64,000 nt of DNA from Grifola frondosa (GCA_001683735.1 LUGG01000011.1:248001-312000); one strand, 5' to 3'. Numbered from the stretch's first letter, positions 1 to 11,874 are shown. A program made the numbers and translations. The notes: generated by a model not told the origin, from the sequence alone.

Positions 1-7
1 CCACCGT

Positions 8-1194
8 TCAATGATTGCCACGCAGATAGTTCGCGTTCGAGTCCCCGACACACTTGACATTCCTGTTATCAAGATGCCTCTTGAGCGCATCGCGCCGGCT
101 GAACGTCTTTCCGCATCCGCCGACCATCTGCATCCCCTCATAAACACGTTCGGTGTCGGGCTCAACGTCGAGCCCCTGCGCCGCGACGTCATCGACGGGC
201 AGCCCGCAGCAGACCCACCGCTCCGGGTCCACCGTTGCGTAGTGCGTGACGATGTGGCGCGTGAGATCAGGCCGCCGGCGGTTCGTCTGGACGTAGAAGC
301 AGATCGGACAAGTGTACGCGCCGGGGCCCTTGCTTCGCGGTGGGGCGCAACGTGTACGGGCGCGCTCTGCATATTGCGCGGGCGGGGACCGATGGGGCCG
401 CGCTGGGGCCCGGAGGAGGGCTCGCGGGAAGGGGAGTTGCGAGGCGACGCGGAGCGGGAGGATGAGGCGTTTGAGCGAGGGTAGGGCGAAGAACGGGTGC
501 GTGGCTTAGCAGGGGCGCGAGCCCGAATGCGTGTGCGGATGCTGCGGTTCTTTATGCACGGAGACGGAATGTACTCGTCGTCTGAAGCATCACCGTCAAC
601 GCTCGAGCTCAGTGTAAAGCTCGAGTCGCTGCTGGTTTCGCTTTCGGTCTCGCCATCAGCGTCGATATCGCTGTCGCAGTCAACCGTGTGGCGATGGGCA
701 TGCGCAGGCTTGATGATGCCGACTTCAGGAGCACGGCCGAACGACTTGCCGAAAACCATGGAGTCTGGGAGAGACCTGAAGACGTAAGGATACTTGATCT
801 GTAGCTCGGCGTAATCCTCTAGGGATGGCGCCAATAAGCCGCATTCATGAGATGAGATATCCGCTTGCATTCCCTCGTGAAAAGGGCTGTCATGAGCACC
901 GTGGACCGTATGAACTTGTTCCCCGGTGAGTATCCGTTAGTAGCACTGTGTATCAGAGAAATTAGATTCATCTTCCTTAGAAGAAATAAGAGGAGAGTCG
1001 TACTAGCTACTTCCAAAATGTTCTCCATAAACCAGACAATCGTCGAGAAAATCTGGAGTCAGCCGCAGCTCCTCGGGAGAAGGGTTGCATGGAGTGTCAT
1101 CGAGCGCAAATCGATGAAACTCATCAACGAGCTGAGATTGTTGGAACCAGCCAGACATGGAGGAGTCGTTAGTCGGGTAATATTCGAGAGACAT
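8..1194 (-). CDS. C2H2 zinc-finger protein, putative transcription factor
   Basis: Probable DNA-binding nuclear protein. The C-terminal part carries two fingers: one with C-P-I-C and H-I-V-T-H (about 225-315) and one with GGCGKTFSRRDALKRHLDN (about 40-110), an arrangement seen in many basidiomycete C2H2 factors. The N-terminal exon starts with MSLEYYP at 1194; an in-frame ATG at 1215 is possible. It runs to about 1009, where a GT donor precedes a stop. A Ser/Asp/Glu-rich and then Arg/Ser-rich segment is open at about 340-820. The finger exon is in a different frame from this segment, so at least one intron lies near 300-480 that I could not place. The stop codon is at 8-10, so the gene is complete. 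Targets are unknown. It is divergent from ORC6, with about 900 bp between them. Confidence 0.75.
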
Positions 1195-2096
1195 AGCAGC
1201 CACGGGAGAGGGCAATCAAATGGGGACGAACTTGAAGGAGAAAATGGGGCGATGGGAAGACATATCGTCCATGTTTCGAGGTATTTTTATATTGAGAGAT
1301 GGGGGGGCAGGTTTCAATGCTTTGTTTTTTCTTGAGTTTCGCGGAGGTGGACGACTATTGTAATACCCAGGCCCAATCGGGAAGGAAGCAACCCCAATAT
1401 GGGCGCCAATCTCTTCACACCCCATCACAAATCACAAAAGGCAATTTAGCCAAGCGCTACACAGCCGACCTGTGCGATAATTGGAAGGACTTGTATCGTC
1501 AGCCGCGGTAACCAACCAACTCTAAGTGATTCAGGAGGTCAGAATCGATATACACCAAGCACTCGAAAATGTACATGTGAGTAATATCATTGAAAGGGAA
1601 AAGGGGAGACAATGGATGGGAAACCGTGATGGCAGGACAAGCCTGTGATCAGGATTTCGATCTGACCAAGCTGTTGTGTCGCTTGCGTTTGCATCTAAAT
1701 CTCGGCCAATTGTTGAGTGTTCTGCGATAGTGTCTTCGTTGCTCAGCGCTCAATCAACGCCCAGCTGGGCATCATATAGTGGGGGACACATGTCACCGTC
1801 AGAGATACTGGAGAATTGCAAGAGAGCAAATGAAACACATGACTCGCAAGATTTGCACAGAACGCCCGGAGCTGCGAGGCTCAATAACGTGTGATAGACT
1901 GTAGAATGCCAGTAGCACTTCGCTGTCCAAGCAGGAGCATCGTCATTCAATACCTCAGAAACCGCAATTAACAATCCATCCGCAGTCCTGGGCACGCGTA
2001 CGGGGCCATACGGCGACAGCCACAGACGCGTTCAAGTGTGCACGTGACAAAACAAACGCGAGCTTCTGCCGTGGATCTCAGTTGATCCCCTCCACC
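1195..2096. other. Intergenic region between divergent C2H2 gene and ORC6
   Basis: About 900 bp without a recognisable gene. Short open frames occur on both strands, including one on the minus strand at 1750-1995 with several cysteines, but none has family character or a clear splice context. The stretch must hold both promoters. I see no repeat or RNA gene in it. Confidence 0.5.
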
Positions 2097-3600
2097 ATGT
2101 CCCATACGGAGCTCAACACTATTAAAGGCCTGTGCTCGAACAGTGAAACCGCGACAAGGGCTATAGATTTATTCCATACTGCAAAAGCGAAGACAGCTCC
2201 CGGTTCGGGGTACGAGCTCGGCAAGGGTAGATCAGGACTTCCCGCAATATGCGCGTACATCGCGTCTCAAGAGTGCGTTCCGTTGCGTCATCTTAAATAG
2301 AAATGATAGAAATGTTAAAGTTAATTAACTAGCAAGGCTTGGAGATGGAGATGTCTCAGAGACGATAGCGCAGACGACCGCGTGTCTGGACCCCAAAGTC
2401 TTCACGACCACGCTAAACACTGTCCGCGCAGCTCTTGCCACGTCTGCAATCCATTCGCAGGAATTCCCTCATACTGTGACCTATGAGACCCTTATTTCGG
2501 AAAAGAAACTTGGCAGACAGCAACTCATCTTGAAATTCATGAAGGACGTGGAGGCTACCTTAGCGCAGAGTCCAGAAATTCGCGACCGATACGAGCTCCC
2601 CTGCGACATCATCACAATCCCTGTCTTCTGTTGGACGTGTCGGCTGCTGACTGTGCGTGCTCTGTCACCTGTCTGTATTCGCTCACTTACGAGAAGAACA
2701 GCTGAGAGCAGAGACGATTGGAGTCGAGATACTGCTCGACAACTATGATATATCTGCTGACGAGTATGAGGAGATTACTCATATTCTGAATGCAAGATGC
2801 AAAGGCGTGGCAGCGAAGATCATGGAGAAGGTGGCAGAGTTCCGAACACTGCGAGCCTCTGCGGCGGCTAGGAACGTAGGGCTGTCACCTACTAAGGATG
2901 GCGCCACCCGGTCACCATCCAAGTCCCTTCCAAGTCTGCACTCAAGAGCAAGAGTGCCACCACTACTCCCACGAAGACACCTATTCACAAACGCAAGGTA
3001 GCATTCGATGGACCCATCATAGAAGAGGACGAATTGGATATTATAGAGACTCCTTCCAAGAGACGGAAACTCTCTACACCTCTCAATTCGACTCCGTTGC
3101 GAATCCTTCCCACACCCCGCACCTCATCGCGGCTCTCCGCACGCGGAGACACCAACCTCTTTCCCGCCCCAGCAGCCTCATCTTCGCAGCTGACGCTGGA
3201 TCTAATGCAGGCCGCTGAGTCCGAGGATGAGCTCGCGGCGGAGATGATCACTTCCCGCATAATGCTGTCGGAGACTTTCGTTTCTCAGACCGCAGCGCCC
3301 TCGACACCCCGGCGCCCTCGAGCCATCTCACAACCGTCTTCAGTCCATACGAGCGAGCACGAAACGCCCCGTCGCCGTTCGCGCGCTGCCTCTGCAACAC
3401 AGCCGGAACAAGAGCTGGCGCCTCGTCGGCGGTTTAGGCCCGTATTCTTGGATCAGTATCAGTGGGTCCAGAGAGACCCGAAGTTGGAGCGCGAGTGGAA
3501 AGCGGCAGAGCAGTTGAGGCGGCAGATGGTGCCCGGGTATGAACGACATGATCCGTTGGAGGCTGATCGAACAGAAGGGACATTTGACGTCGTCGGGTAG
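2097..3600 (+). CDS. ORC6: Origin recognition complex subunit 6
   Basis: ORC6 is the smallest subunit of the origin recognition complex and acts in MCM loading at replication origins in the nucleus. The N-terminus has the first cyclin-like (TFIIB-like) fold: a Cys-containing helix (GLCSNSETATRAIDLF) and then G-K-G-R-S-G-L-P-A-I-C-A-Y-I-A-S. The second cyclin-like part follows (SETIAQ..., about 2355-2640). A basic, Ser/Thr/Pro-rich linker with TPSKRRKLSTP, resembling CDK sites and a nuclear localisation signal, precedes the C-terminal helix FLDQYQWVQRDPKLERE. Start: ATG 2097 in a good CCACC context. Three introns fit the frames: about 2274-2334 (acceptor CTAGCAAG), about 2653-2702, and about 2876-2935 with a CTACTAAG-like branch site. 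Convergent with the EBP-like gene downstream. Confidence 0.85.
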
Positions 3601-3847
3601 ATTTATTGTTATTTTCTGGGGAATGTCTCAGTTTTTCATCATTGAGGTTTTGAACACATGGGTACGTCGGTGGAACATCATCACAGGACTGCAAACAGAA
3701 TTCCTGGATGGGATTCCGGGAAGAGGTTACACAATAATGCGAGCACGGGCTAGGTCGTAACAATAGTGGACTATATCCGTATGAGACCAAGGGTATCCAA
3801 AATTCATGAGATCTGAGATCTGTAAACTACTGTGCCTAATGCAATTA

Positions 3848-4811
3848 TCAATTCTTTTTCACCTTAGCATTGGCCTGCGCCGAGCGCAAGGAGCTTGCGA
3901 TGTGAGTGTATGAATCCACCATCAGCCAGAGCGGGATGAAGACCCAACTGCAACATAATTGGTAAGATGGATACGGTCAGTTCAAGACAATAGACTTACA
4001 TCACGTTCATGAACTGCATAGAATCACACCGTCGTAATCAGCGTTACGCTACAACAACCACAGATAGAATAACTCACGACGAGGTAAACCCAGAGATACA
4101 GAGCATTAGAGGTGTCCAGGCTCGGACTTCCAGTCAACCACTCTGGGCAGAACGTCATCCACCTGTATAAACATGCCCTATCATTAAATTCTGCACGGAG
4201 GTATCTTTCATGGCTTATATCTTGAAGAAAGATGCGCTTCTTCACGAGACGCTGCACTCACCCTCCGTAGATCTCGGATGTGCTGAGGACGATAATCCAG
4301 TAGTGTCGAGCAGGATCATTCTGCACGAGTTGCTTAAGGACGTAGAAGCACATGGATCCAATGCCAAAGACTGTCAGGATCTCCAGCGACACGATCGTAG
4401 GGTCCGCGGTTCCCCAACGCGCATCAGCAAGAGCATATTCTCTCCCTGCAATTGTTGTAAGAATTAGCGTTTGTTGGTCTTCTAGCAATTCAACCGCTGA
4501 CACATTTGGGCCATGGGACCTGGGCTGGTATTGACTTGCCTCCCGAACATGGAGTAGTACAAGAATGAGCCTTCAAGTGAGAAGTGGATAATACCATCGA
4601 AAGCCTATGAATGTCAACAATCTTAGGACCTGCACGAAACAACGCAGGAACATCAGGAATGCACCAGCCAAACGAAAGTGACGCGGTCTTGCCATCTTGC
4701 GTTTCTGGGAAGGAGGGCCTTGGATGAGGCGTAGGCGGCCACGCCGACGAGCGTCACGAACGCGAGAGAGTACGCAGAGGTAGCGGTGAAGATCTGCGAC
4801 GCGTTTGACAT
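3848..4811 (-). CDS. EBP/EXPERA-domain membrane protein (emopamil-binding-like)
   Basis: Predicted multi-pass ER membrane protein of the EXPERA/EBP family, whose best known member is the sterol delta8-delta7 isomerase of animals and plants. Fungi use ERG2 for that step, so the substrate here is uncertain. Start at 4811 (MSNASQIF), then a first membrane helix (YSLAFVTLVGVAAYASS). After an intron comes a segment with HFSLEGSFLYYSMFGRQ (about 4505-4600). The next exon has REYALADARWGTADPTIVSLE followed by further helices. The hallmark WMTFCPEWLTGSPSLDTSN...LWVYLV is at about 4085-4165. Two short exons complete the last helix (WVFIPLWLMVDSY) and a Lys-rich tail (KVKKN) reminiscent of an ER-retrieval signal. 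Five or more exons. Divergent from guanine deaminase. Confidence 0.8.
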
Positions 4812-5067
4812 TGTGAAAAATCCTCAGTTGGACGCTGTGGATGATCGATGAGGGTTGCTGGTTGCTGAGAGTCTCACCACCGTGGAACTGTCCGGCAGCA
4901 ACGCAGCAAACTTGAGGTGGGTGAGAGACTTTCATGTGGTCACGTGGTAAGCGCGTCGCGACGCGCTGATAAGATCGATCGATCAAGACAAGTACTCCTC
5001 TTTCCTCTTCGTCGTCGACTAGCGAGATCGTTTTCAAGTTTGTAGACACGGTAGAAGATATCCAAAA
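4812..5067. promoter_or_regulatory. Shared divergent promoter region (EBP-like gene / guanine deaminase)
   Basis: Only about 255 bp separate the two start codons, so both promoters must lie here. No TATA box or known operator could be assigned with confidence. Confidence 0.4.
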
Positions 5068-6674
5068 ATGTTGATTATAGCGGATTTAGTCCATACTCCT
5101 GTCCTCCACCAGCTTGAAATCCTTCGGAATCACCTGCTGGGTGAGTGTTCCTTTCTGCCCTCAAACTCCGCCGCTAAACGACTTGTTTCCACCATCTAGT
5201 GATTAATGAGCAAGGATTCATAGAATACATCGCATCTTCTGACCTTCCAGAATCATTGCGGATTCTCCAAGACGCGCATGAATCGCCCACTGTAGTTCCC
5301 TCCGGCAGTTTTCTGCTCCCAACCTTCTGTGATCTACACTTGCATGGGCCGCAGTTTCTCTATCAAGGGACTGGTTTACACCTGCCTCTGATGGAGTGGC
5401 TTGATGAGTATGCCTTCAAGGCTGAAGAGCGCCTTGATGCGGACCCTGTCCTGGCAGAGACAGTATATCAAAGGCTTGCCGATCGCCTCATCGAGCACGG
5501 TACCGGTGCCGTTCTGCTGTTTGGGACGATCAAGACAGAGACAAAGTACGGTATACAAAAATTAACTCCTTTCAAAAGTTCACAAATTTTCGCAATCAGT
5601 TTAATACTGGCCAATGTTATGCAGTCGGCTGGCATCAGAGCATTCGTGGGCAAGCTCTCCATGGACATCTCCTCACATCCGACGTATGTAGAAGAGTCTG
5701 CAGAAGCCGCGCTATCCGCAGCAGAGTCCTTCGCAACCCGCTGCACGGCCCTGGTAGCATCCCTGCCGGAACACGAACGCCTTGTGCAGCCGGTGCTCAC
5801 ACCCCGCTTCGTGCCCACATGTTCTGACCGGCTGCTGCAAGGTCTCGGTAAATTATCGAGGCAGCGCAGGATTCGCATACAGAGCCACATGGCAGAGGCC
5901 CAGGACCAGATGGAGCATGTCCGGCAAGAGCGCGGCGTGGACGACATGGCCGTGTTCCAGAGGGTGAGCCACACGCCTCGCCTTCATATTGAGAATTCAT
6001 AGACGGCCGTCCTTTATATCAGAGCGATCTTCTGACAGACCGCACGGTCCAAGCACATTGTACATTCCTCAATGCACCGGCACTATCTAGCCTCGCGGAG
6101 TGCGGCACCGCAGTCGCGCATTGCCCCATGTCCAATGCATATTTCTCTGCAGAGCCCTTCCGGCTGCGAGAGGCACTCCAGATCGGAACGAAAGTCGGGC
6201 TGGGGACGGACGTCGCGGGCGGATATAGCATAGACGTCATGAACAGCATGAGGCAGGCGGTCGCAGTATCGAGGATACGCGAGGGCGCAAGGATCATGGG
6301 ATGTACCAATGCTAAGCAACACGGGAATCCGGCCACGACGCATCTTTAGGGGTGGACTGGACGGAGGCGCTGTATCTTGCTACTCGTGGCGGAGCCATTG
6401 CACTTGGCTTGAACATCGGTACATTCTCCATCGGTGCGCCGTTCGACGCGCAATGCAGTGAGTCGCCAGTCGTGGCTGTGTGACGCAAGAGAAGTTAACT
6501 TGCGTTGCAGTCCGAATCTTTGATCCAGATACAGGTAGCGGCATCGGCCCGTTAGATTTCTTCGACAACTCTGGACGAAGGACATTGACTCCACAGATGA
6601 TAGAGAAGTGGTGGTGTCTCGGAGATGTACGGAATAGAAATGGAATGTGGGTACAAGGTAAGAAGGTTGACTGA
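5068..6674 (+). CDS. Guanine deaminase
   Basis: Zinc-dependent amidohydrolase that converts guanine to xanthine in purine salvage and catabolism, normally cytosolic. Active-site features are in the right order: FCDLHLHGPQ with the H-x-H pair (about 5325-5350), IQSHMAEAQ (about 5880), QAHCTFLNAP (about 6050) and LGTDVAGGYS with the catalytic Asp (about 6205). The C-terminus EKWWCLGDVRNRNGMWVQGKK is characteristic of fungal guanine deaminases. Start ATG 5068 (MLIIADLVHTP). Introns fit at about 5141-5200, 5546-5599, 5964-6030, 6301-6349 and 6459-6510. No catalytic residue is missing and the length fits the family. Convergent with the BTB gene. Confidence 0.9.
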
Positions 6675-6915
6675 GATGTGAGGATCAAGGTTGTCTTGAA
6701 TCTGAGATGTGGGACACATCTTAATGAATTGTCTCGGGACGGAGGTCTTAAGTGCGAATGAGAAAGGTTGCCTTGGTATCCAGAACAAAATATCATTAGC
6801 GATTACTCATTCTAAGGAACACCTGTAATTATGCAGACCAGCTGGAGGTGAAGATATCAAGCATCGAAGACAAAAATGTCACCAGTCAAAGAAAGGAGTA
6901 TACAGTGGAGACTCG

Positions 6916-7988
6916 TTAAATGTCCATGTCCGCGGCCTCCAGATTCTTCCAGTCAGTCAAGCCCACGACGCCCGGCAACTCCGACCATACCTTCTCTCTC
7001 AAAGCTGTGACATCCTGACGAAACGCCCTCCGGCATGGGCCGCACACATTCGGATCGTTCGAGAGCTCATCCATGGCTTGCACCATCCAGTGGATTGGAC
7101 CTGTCCTAGGCACCCAAGACCGCGCAAGCCTATTCGCCAACCGAGTAAACGCCTTGTTGCATATATTATCTTCGTTTTGACATGAAACGTTGGGACTTCT
7201 CCACCGCATGTACGACGGACGAAGTCCAGCATCACATCGATCCGGTACTGGAACATCAAGGTGTAGTCCTGCAGGTCCTGGGTGGAGAGCTCACATGATG
7301 GACGAGAAGGGTGTTCAATCTGCAGCTTGGGATGGTCTCCTTGCAGAAGATCAGACAGTGGGTACAGCGAGAGGAAGTAGAGTGCCGAAGGTACAATGAT
7401 CCTGACGTTGGTTTCGCGGGCGAGATTAAGAACATGCAAGGGATGGACGTAGGGATATGACAGGCCGTCTACCGGAGGAGCTTTGACTGCGTTCTCCACC
7501 ATATGATCATGGCCGCGAAGAGAGTGGGGCCAAGTTTGCGAGAGATGGCGGATGGCTTGTTTGCGCAAGTGCGTGATGAAGTATTTCGTCGAAAGACGGA
7601 GGATACCGGCGACGTAGTAGAAATCCGCCACACTGCGATTATGGAATGATCTGGTGTGAATGGTGATGGAGTCAAGCAGATCCTAAGGGAGAGTAGTTGT
7701 ACGTTGACGGAGACTTACGCGCCGTCGTATAGTGCTTTGATCAAGTTGCTCAATTCTACCGGCAGGTCGTACATTCGTACGACTTGACAATCATCGACGG
7801 TTTCAATATCTAGATGAGAAGGCGACGGCAGTTCGAACATATCTTGAAAGACCTCTGAATGTCGCGCAAGAACACCTCGATGGACTTTGAAAGCGACGCC
7901 AGAAGACTCCTCCGAGTGAGTATTACACGTTCCCGTCATCAAACCACGGTTCTCCTCTCTTGTCAACCGGAACGACGATATTATTCAT
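6916..7988 (-). CDS. BTB/POZ-domain protein, basidiomycete type
   Basis: Member of the large basidiomycete group of BTB proteins, probably a protein-interaction adaptor; function unknown. The BTB core is visible: FKVHRGVLARHSEVFQDMF, then DLPVELSNLIKALYDG, an intron at about 7640-7725, and VADFYYVAGILRLSTKYFI. The C-terminal half has WVPRTGPIHWMVQAMDEL and ends ADMDI. Two starts are possible. ATG 7988 gives MNNIVVPVDKRGEPWFDDGNV, which is family-like, but is followed by a stop in frame. ATG 7939 reads straight into the BTB core. A second frame change near 7200 has no intron of normal size. Either unusual splicing or frame-breaking changes are present. Only about 100 bp separate it from MON1, which is divergent. 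Confidence 0.65.
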
Positions 7989-8085
7989 CTGCGATAACAG
8001 TCATTGAAGGTTAGATGACGGATTCGAAAACTTTAAAACTTAAGCTTACGAGTCTACTGGAGTGTTACCGTGCAAGGATACAGCA

Positions 8086-10843
8086 ATGGGCGCTTACGAG
8101 TCTACAGCGCCGCGGCTTTCGTACAATCCTGCAGACTCGGACTTGGACCACGATGACCAACTAGACATTGCAGAACTGCCATACTTCTTGACAACAGTTG
8201 GTTTCTTCATTATCAGATGTCGCATACACCGTGCTCGAGGACGCCCTCTCGCGTGGGCACACCAATACAGGCCCCCTCGCCGTCACGCTTGGCCCTCCGC
8301 TCGTTCGACCAGCTCCTTCTGTATCGTCGCTGCGAGTCTACAGTCATGGATCTTCGTCTGCACTACAAACTCCAATATCAACGTCTCCAACAAGTGGCCA
8401 AATGGTGCAAGAGGGCGCAGGCAGCTCGACTTCCTCGTCCTTGAACACCGACCTTCCCGAAGGCATTTTAGTCCAGAGCCTGATGTCGAGGTCGAGACAA
8501 TTGACGGAGAGCAAGGCACTGCGAGCGGACGCGTCGAATCATTTGCTAGCGACGATGAGTCAAAGAAGAATCTGCGAGAACAACTGAGACGGACTTTGAA
8601 CAAGAAAAGAATCACACGGCGGTATGAGCTATATCTGAATAATCGTGTCTGGCAAATAGGTTCATATTCCTTGCAGATGTTTCCCTTCGTCGCCATCGGA
8701 GGAAGGGGAAAGCCATCGATATGCGTGATATACCCTATAGTCCTGGTACCTTCCCAGTTCATCTCCTTTACCTCTCTCTCTCATCATTGATTGTGCAGCA
8801 GAAATATACCCCCTCGCCAATATTTTGTCCTGACAAACGCTGGTAAACCGGTCTTCATCAGGTAGTTGTCGTTTTGCATTTAGTAACGCCAAAGCCCTCT
8901 TCCTATCACGGATGCCCATTGAAATTGGGCCCGATTCGACCTACGTTCAAGTGCAGGTCGTTGGTAATGTTTCACGTTGACGCAGTATTTATGGAAGGAA
9001 AGTGAAATCGGGCCGGCATGACTTGTTGGGCTTTCCCACTTATCATTTAGGGCTGCGCATTCGAAATTGGGCTGTGTCAAAGAGATACTACTTTCATTCT
9101 CTTTCCACTCCAGTTCCGCCGATCCTGACTGGTTTTTTGCGCCTCTTAGCCACCAGCAAGATGGAGACTCTGATAGCTTCACTTCGACGATTGGTATTGT
9201 GCAAGCGCTGGTGTCCGTTTTCATTGACGACGGAGACAAGATTCGCTGTATCAACGCTGGCAGCACCCGAATAACGTTTCTCTTGCGCTCTCCGTTGTAT
9301 TATGTCTGTGTTTCCTCCTGGGGAGAGCCAGAATCGGTGGTCAGTTCCAATCCAAATCTGTGACATCGGAATAGATGTGGCTGATATTTGCAAAGGAAGA
9401 CACGATTTCATCTGGACTATCTACACTTGCAAATATTGAGTGTCGTGTCAGCAGAACAACTAAGGCGCATGTTTGAGCGACGAATGAATTTCGATCTACG
9501 TCGCCTATTGAGCGGTGCGTATCGTATAGTCACATCGAGCAACTTGTCTCTAAGCTATTCGCATAGGTGCCGAGCCATTCCTCTATTCTTTGCTCGCTAG
9601 GCTTGAATGGGACCTCGCCATGTGCACATCTTCGTTGCATTGTCTTAAACTTGACTATGGGCTGCGCAAGAGTGTTTCCGACGTGCTTGTGCCTACCTCA
9701 AAGATCAAAGTACGCATACCTCTTGGACCCTTACCCCCTTGAATGGGCCTGACCATGTGCATGCAGGATATTCTATATGTGATTCTATTTGCGCAAGGCC
9801 GCGTTGTTACGTTAGTTAGACCGAAGAAACATTCAATACATCCTTCCGGTATGTTTGTTTCCATCGTCTTCGTGGCTGTTTTGCCATGCTGATTTGTCTT
9901 CAAGACCTTCACATCTTGATAAACACCGTGCATGCTCCGTCGATTCTTAATTCCTCAGCGTCAGCTTCATGGCTGCCGGTTTGTCTTCCAAAGTTCAATC
10001 CTGCGGCGTTCGTCAATGCCTACGTCATGTTCCTCCGAAGAGAGAGCGCTTCCGAACCCACCCCGAAACCGAGTGTCACGGATGATGCGGAAGATACGCT
10101 TCGGGAAGAACAGGCGGGCGAAGGCAACAGCGTTCACGCAGAGAGCGTGGCACCACCAGAAATCTCTCCAGAGATTAGTCTTGTTTGTGTGAGCGGTAGT
10201 GCCGACTTTGAAGCTGTTAGGTCGTGGTGCGATACAGTGTCCCAGGTAGGTCTCAACATCCTGTCGTATACACGACTTCTTCCTGACCTTTCAAAAGAAT
10301 TAGAGCGGGACGCACTTCTTAGCTCCATATCCGATGCAATCCAGCACGGAGAGACTGTGTACACCGTTGCGGACCTTGGAATTCCGGGTCTCCGTCACTT
10401 CTTGTATAAGTCACGAGCTCACGTACAAGCCACGATGCCGCTATTCGAAGATCCCTACGACAATCTGAACGAGAAGAGGCGGTACGCACCTCTGCATGTT
10501 TTTAGGGGCTGTCCTCATTTGTCAGCGTTATGGACAGGTTGATAACGCTGTACCAGATATTGTATGATGTGATTCATGCGAAGTCGGGCCAGGAGAGCAC
10601 GCTGAAGCTGCAGTATATCCGGACGGAGCGCGAAAGCGTAATGGGCTGGGTATGTCTCTAAAGTCTCATTTGCGGCGGGCTGGCTCACGAGAAACGCTGC
10701 AGATCACGCAGCCATTTGAGCTGTACATGGCTTTATCCCCTCGACTGCCGAAGAGCGCGGCTGTGGGTGCGGCTAATGCCATTGCACGATGGGTGCAGAA
10801 GGAAGAGAAGAAGCTCTTCCTTCGGGATGCACCTGTGTTCTGA
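8086..10843 (+). CDS. MON1: Vacuolar fusion protein MON1
   Basis: MON1 with CCZ1 forms the guanine-nucleotide exchange factor that activates Rab7/Ypt7 on late endosomes and vacuoles. Family motifs are read in order: YFVLTNAGKPVFI (about 8820-8870), IGIVQALVSVFIDDGDKIRC, RITFLLRSPLYYVCVSSWGE (about 9260-9335), YLHLQILSVVSAEQLRRMFE, NFDLRRLLSG, KIKDILYVILFAQGRVVTLV-type segments, SDLHILINTV and the C-terminal FELYMALSPRLPK...IARWVQKEEKKLFLRD. The first exon is variable, Ser/Asp-rich and probably disordered. Start ATG 8086 (MGAYESTAPR); stop 10841-10843. Several short introns are present; one intron, about 8870-9140, is several times longer than the rest. Convergent with mS41. Confidence 0.88.
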
Positions 10844-10992
10844 TATAGAGGATGTATCGTAGTTCATGGTTTGAAATAGCTATCGCTTGTTGGCACTGGA
10901 CAATGTATTTGAAGGGCAGATCTTAGTCGACAAGATGGAACTTGGCTTGAGACAAGAACATAATTCTGATATGGGCACAAGACATCCCTATT

Positions 10993-11551
10993 TTACCGAT
11001 GCCTGCGAGACCGTATCCTCTTTCCGTTTTGTACAGCAGGTCCTCGTCTATCGGAAATCCAGTCAAATGCAGGTAAGGGAGAACTGTACACGATTTTACT
11101 CACCCTCGGATCTTTTTCTTCGGTGTAGGCGGGTGCGCGAAGTCAGCGGGATCTTCGCCTTGTCTATATTTCTCTAGACCCCACAAAACATATCTAATGT
11201 AAGGAGAGTATTGACAGGACGGTCGCCGACGGCCAGGGGTTCGCACTCACTTCCGGTCCTTCACGCCCAACCCAGCTTTCTTCAGCTGGTCACGTTGAAG
11301 CTCGAATAGCATTCTCCATGTTTCAACCGAGATCTTCGTCTGCGTACCCCGTCCAATGGCCTTAAAAAAGTCTGCGGGTTCAGCAATAGAACCTAAGACG
11401 GGGTTGACAAGAACTAAGAATCCACAATGAACGAGTCAGATGGAGGATTACCACGAGGCGGCGGACATGGTCGGAGAGCAGCTTTGTTTTGCAACGACCG
11501 AGAAAGAGGAGCACGAAGCGAGAACAGTTTCGTAGTTATGCGGAAAGACAT
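10993..11551 (-). CDS. Mitochondrial small ribosomal subunit protein mS41 (IGR motif)
   Basis: Small protein of the mitochondrial ribosome with the IGR motif (FYV4/mS41 family). Start ATG 11551 gives MSFRITTKLFSLRAPLSRS, a basic, Ser/Leu-rich N-terminus typical of a mitochondrial targeting peptide. The core is DFFKAIGRGTQTKISVETWR, then FELQRDQLKKAGLGVKDRK (about 11255-11370). The next exon has RYVLWGLEKYRQGEDPADFAH...KKKIRG (about 11103-11195). After an intron with a GTGAGTA donor, the last exon gives GPAVQNGKRIRSRRHR and a stop at 10993-10995. The intron in the N-terminal part is short (about 38-41 bp). The whole family architecture is present. Confidence 0.85.
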
Positions 11552-11758
11552 GTCTGAGCCTGTGCTTGAAGGGGACAAGTGGGAGAGCGCTCATAAGCGC
11601 CCAAAGCGCTATTCGTAATCAAGAGGGATTTCATGTCTGACATTGTTCCATTGCAAGGGTAACCCCACATACATCTGGTGTTACTGGCCTTTTACTCTCG
11701 ATATTCATACTTTCTGCAAAGTGATTGTATACTCGAATGCATCCCTGAGCCGCACAGC

Positions 11759-11763
11759 AAAAA
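11759..11763 (-). terminator. Pol III terminator of tRNA-Glu
   Basis: A run of five T on the minus strand, four bases after the tRNA 3' end, matches the usual RNA polymerase III stop signal. Confidence 0.6.
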
Positions 11764-11767
11764 GCAC

Positions 11768-11874
11768 TCCGATGCGGGGAATCGAACCCCGAGCTATCGC
11801 GGCACTTCAACGGCTACAATTATATGACCGTCACGTGAAAGGCGATAATGTTAAAGCCATTACACCACATCGGA
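11768..11874 (-). tRNA. tRNA-Glu (anticodon UUC) with intron of about 34 nt
   Basis: On the minus strand the ends pair as an acceptor stem (TCCGATG with CATCGGA). An A-box-like TGGTGTAATGG and a perfect B box GGTTCGATTCC are present. The anticodon stem TATCGC/GCGATA encloses the loop CTTTCAC, which gives anticodon TTC (Glu). An insert of about 34 nt at the usual 37/38 intron position (GTGACGG...GAAGTGC) brings the total to 107 bp. The intron sequence reappears in repeats at 23.1 and 46.8 kb. Confidence 0.88.

Noticed and set aside
11..484. Long plus-strand open frame at the left end
   Set aside because: It lies opposite the C2H2 zinc-finger gene, whose minus-strand frame has clear zinc-finger motifs. 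Open antisense frames are common in GC-rich genes.
5468..5974. Minus-strand open frame of 168 codons
   Set aside because: Antisense shadow of guanine deaminase, which has all active-site motifs on the plus strand.
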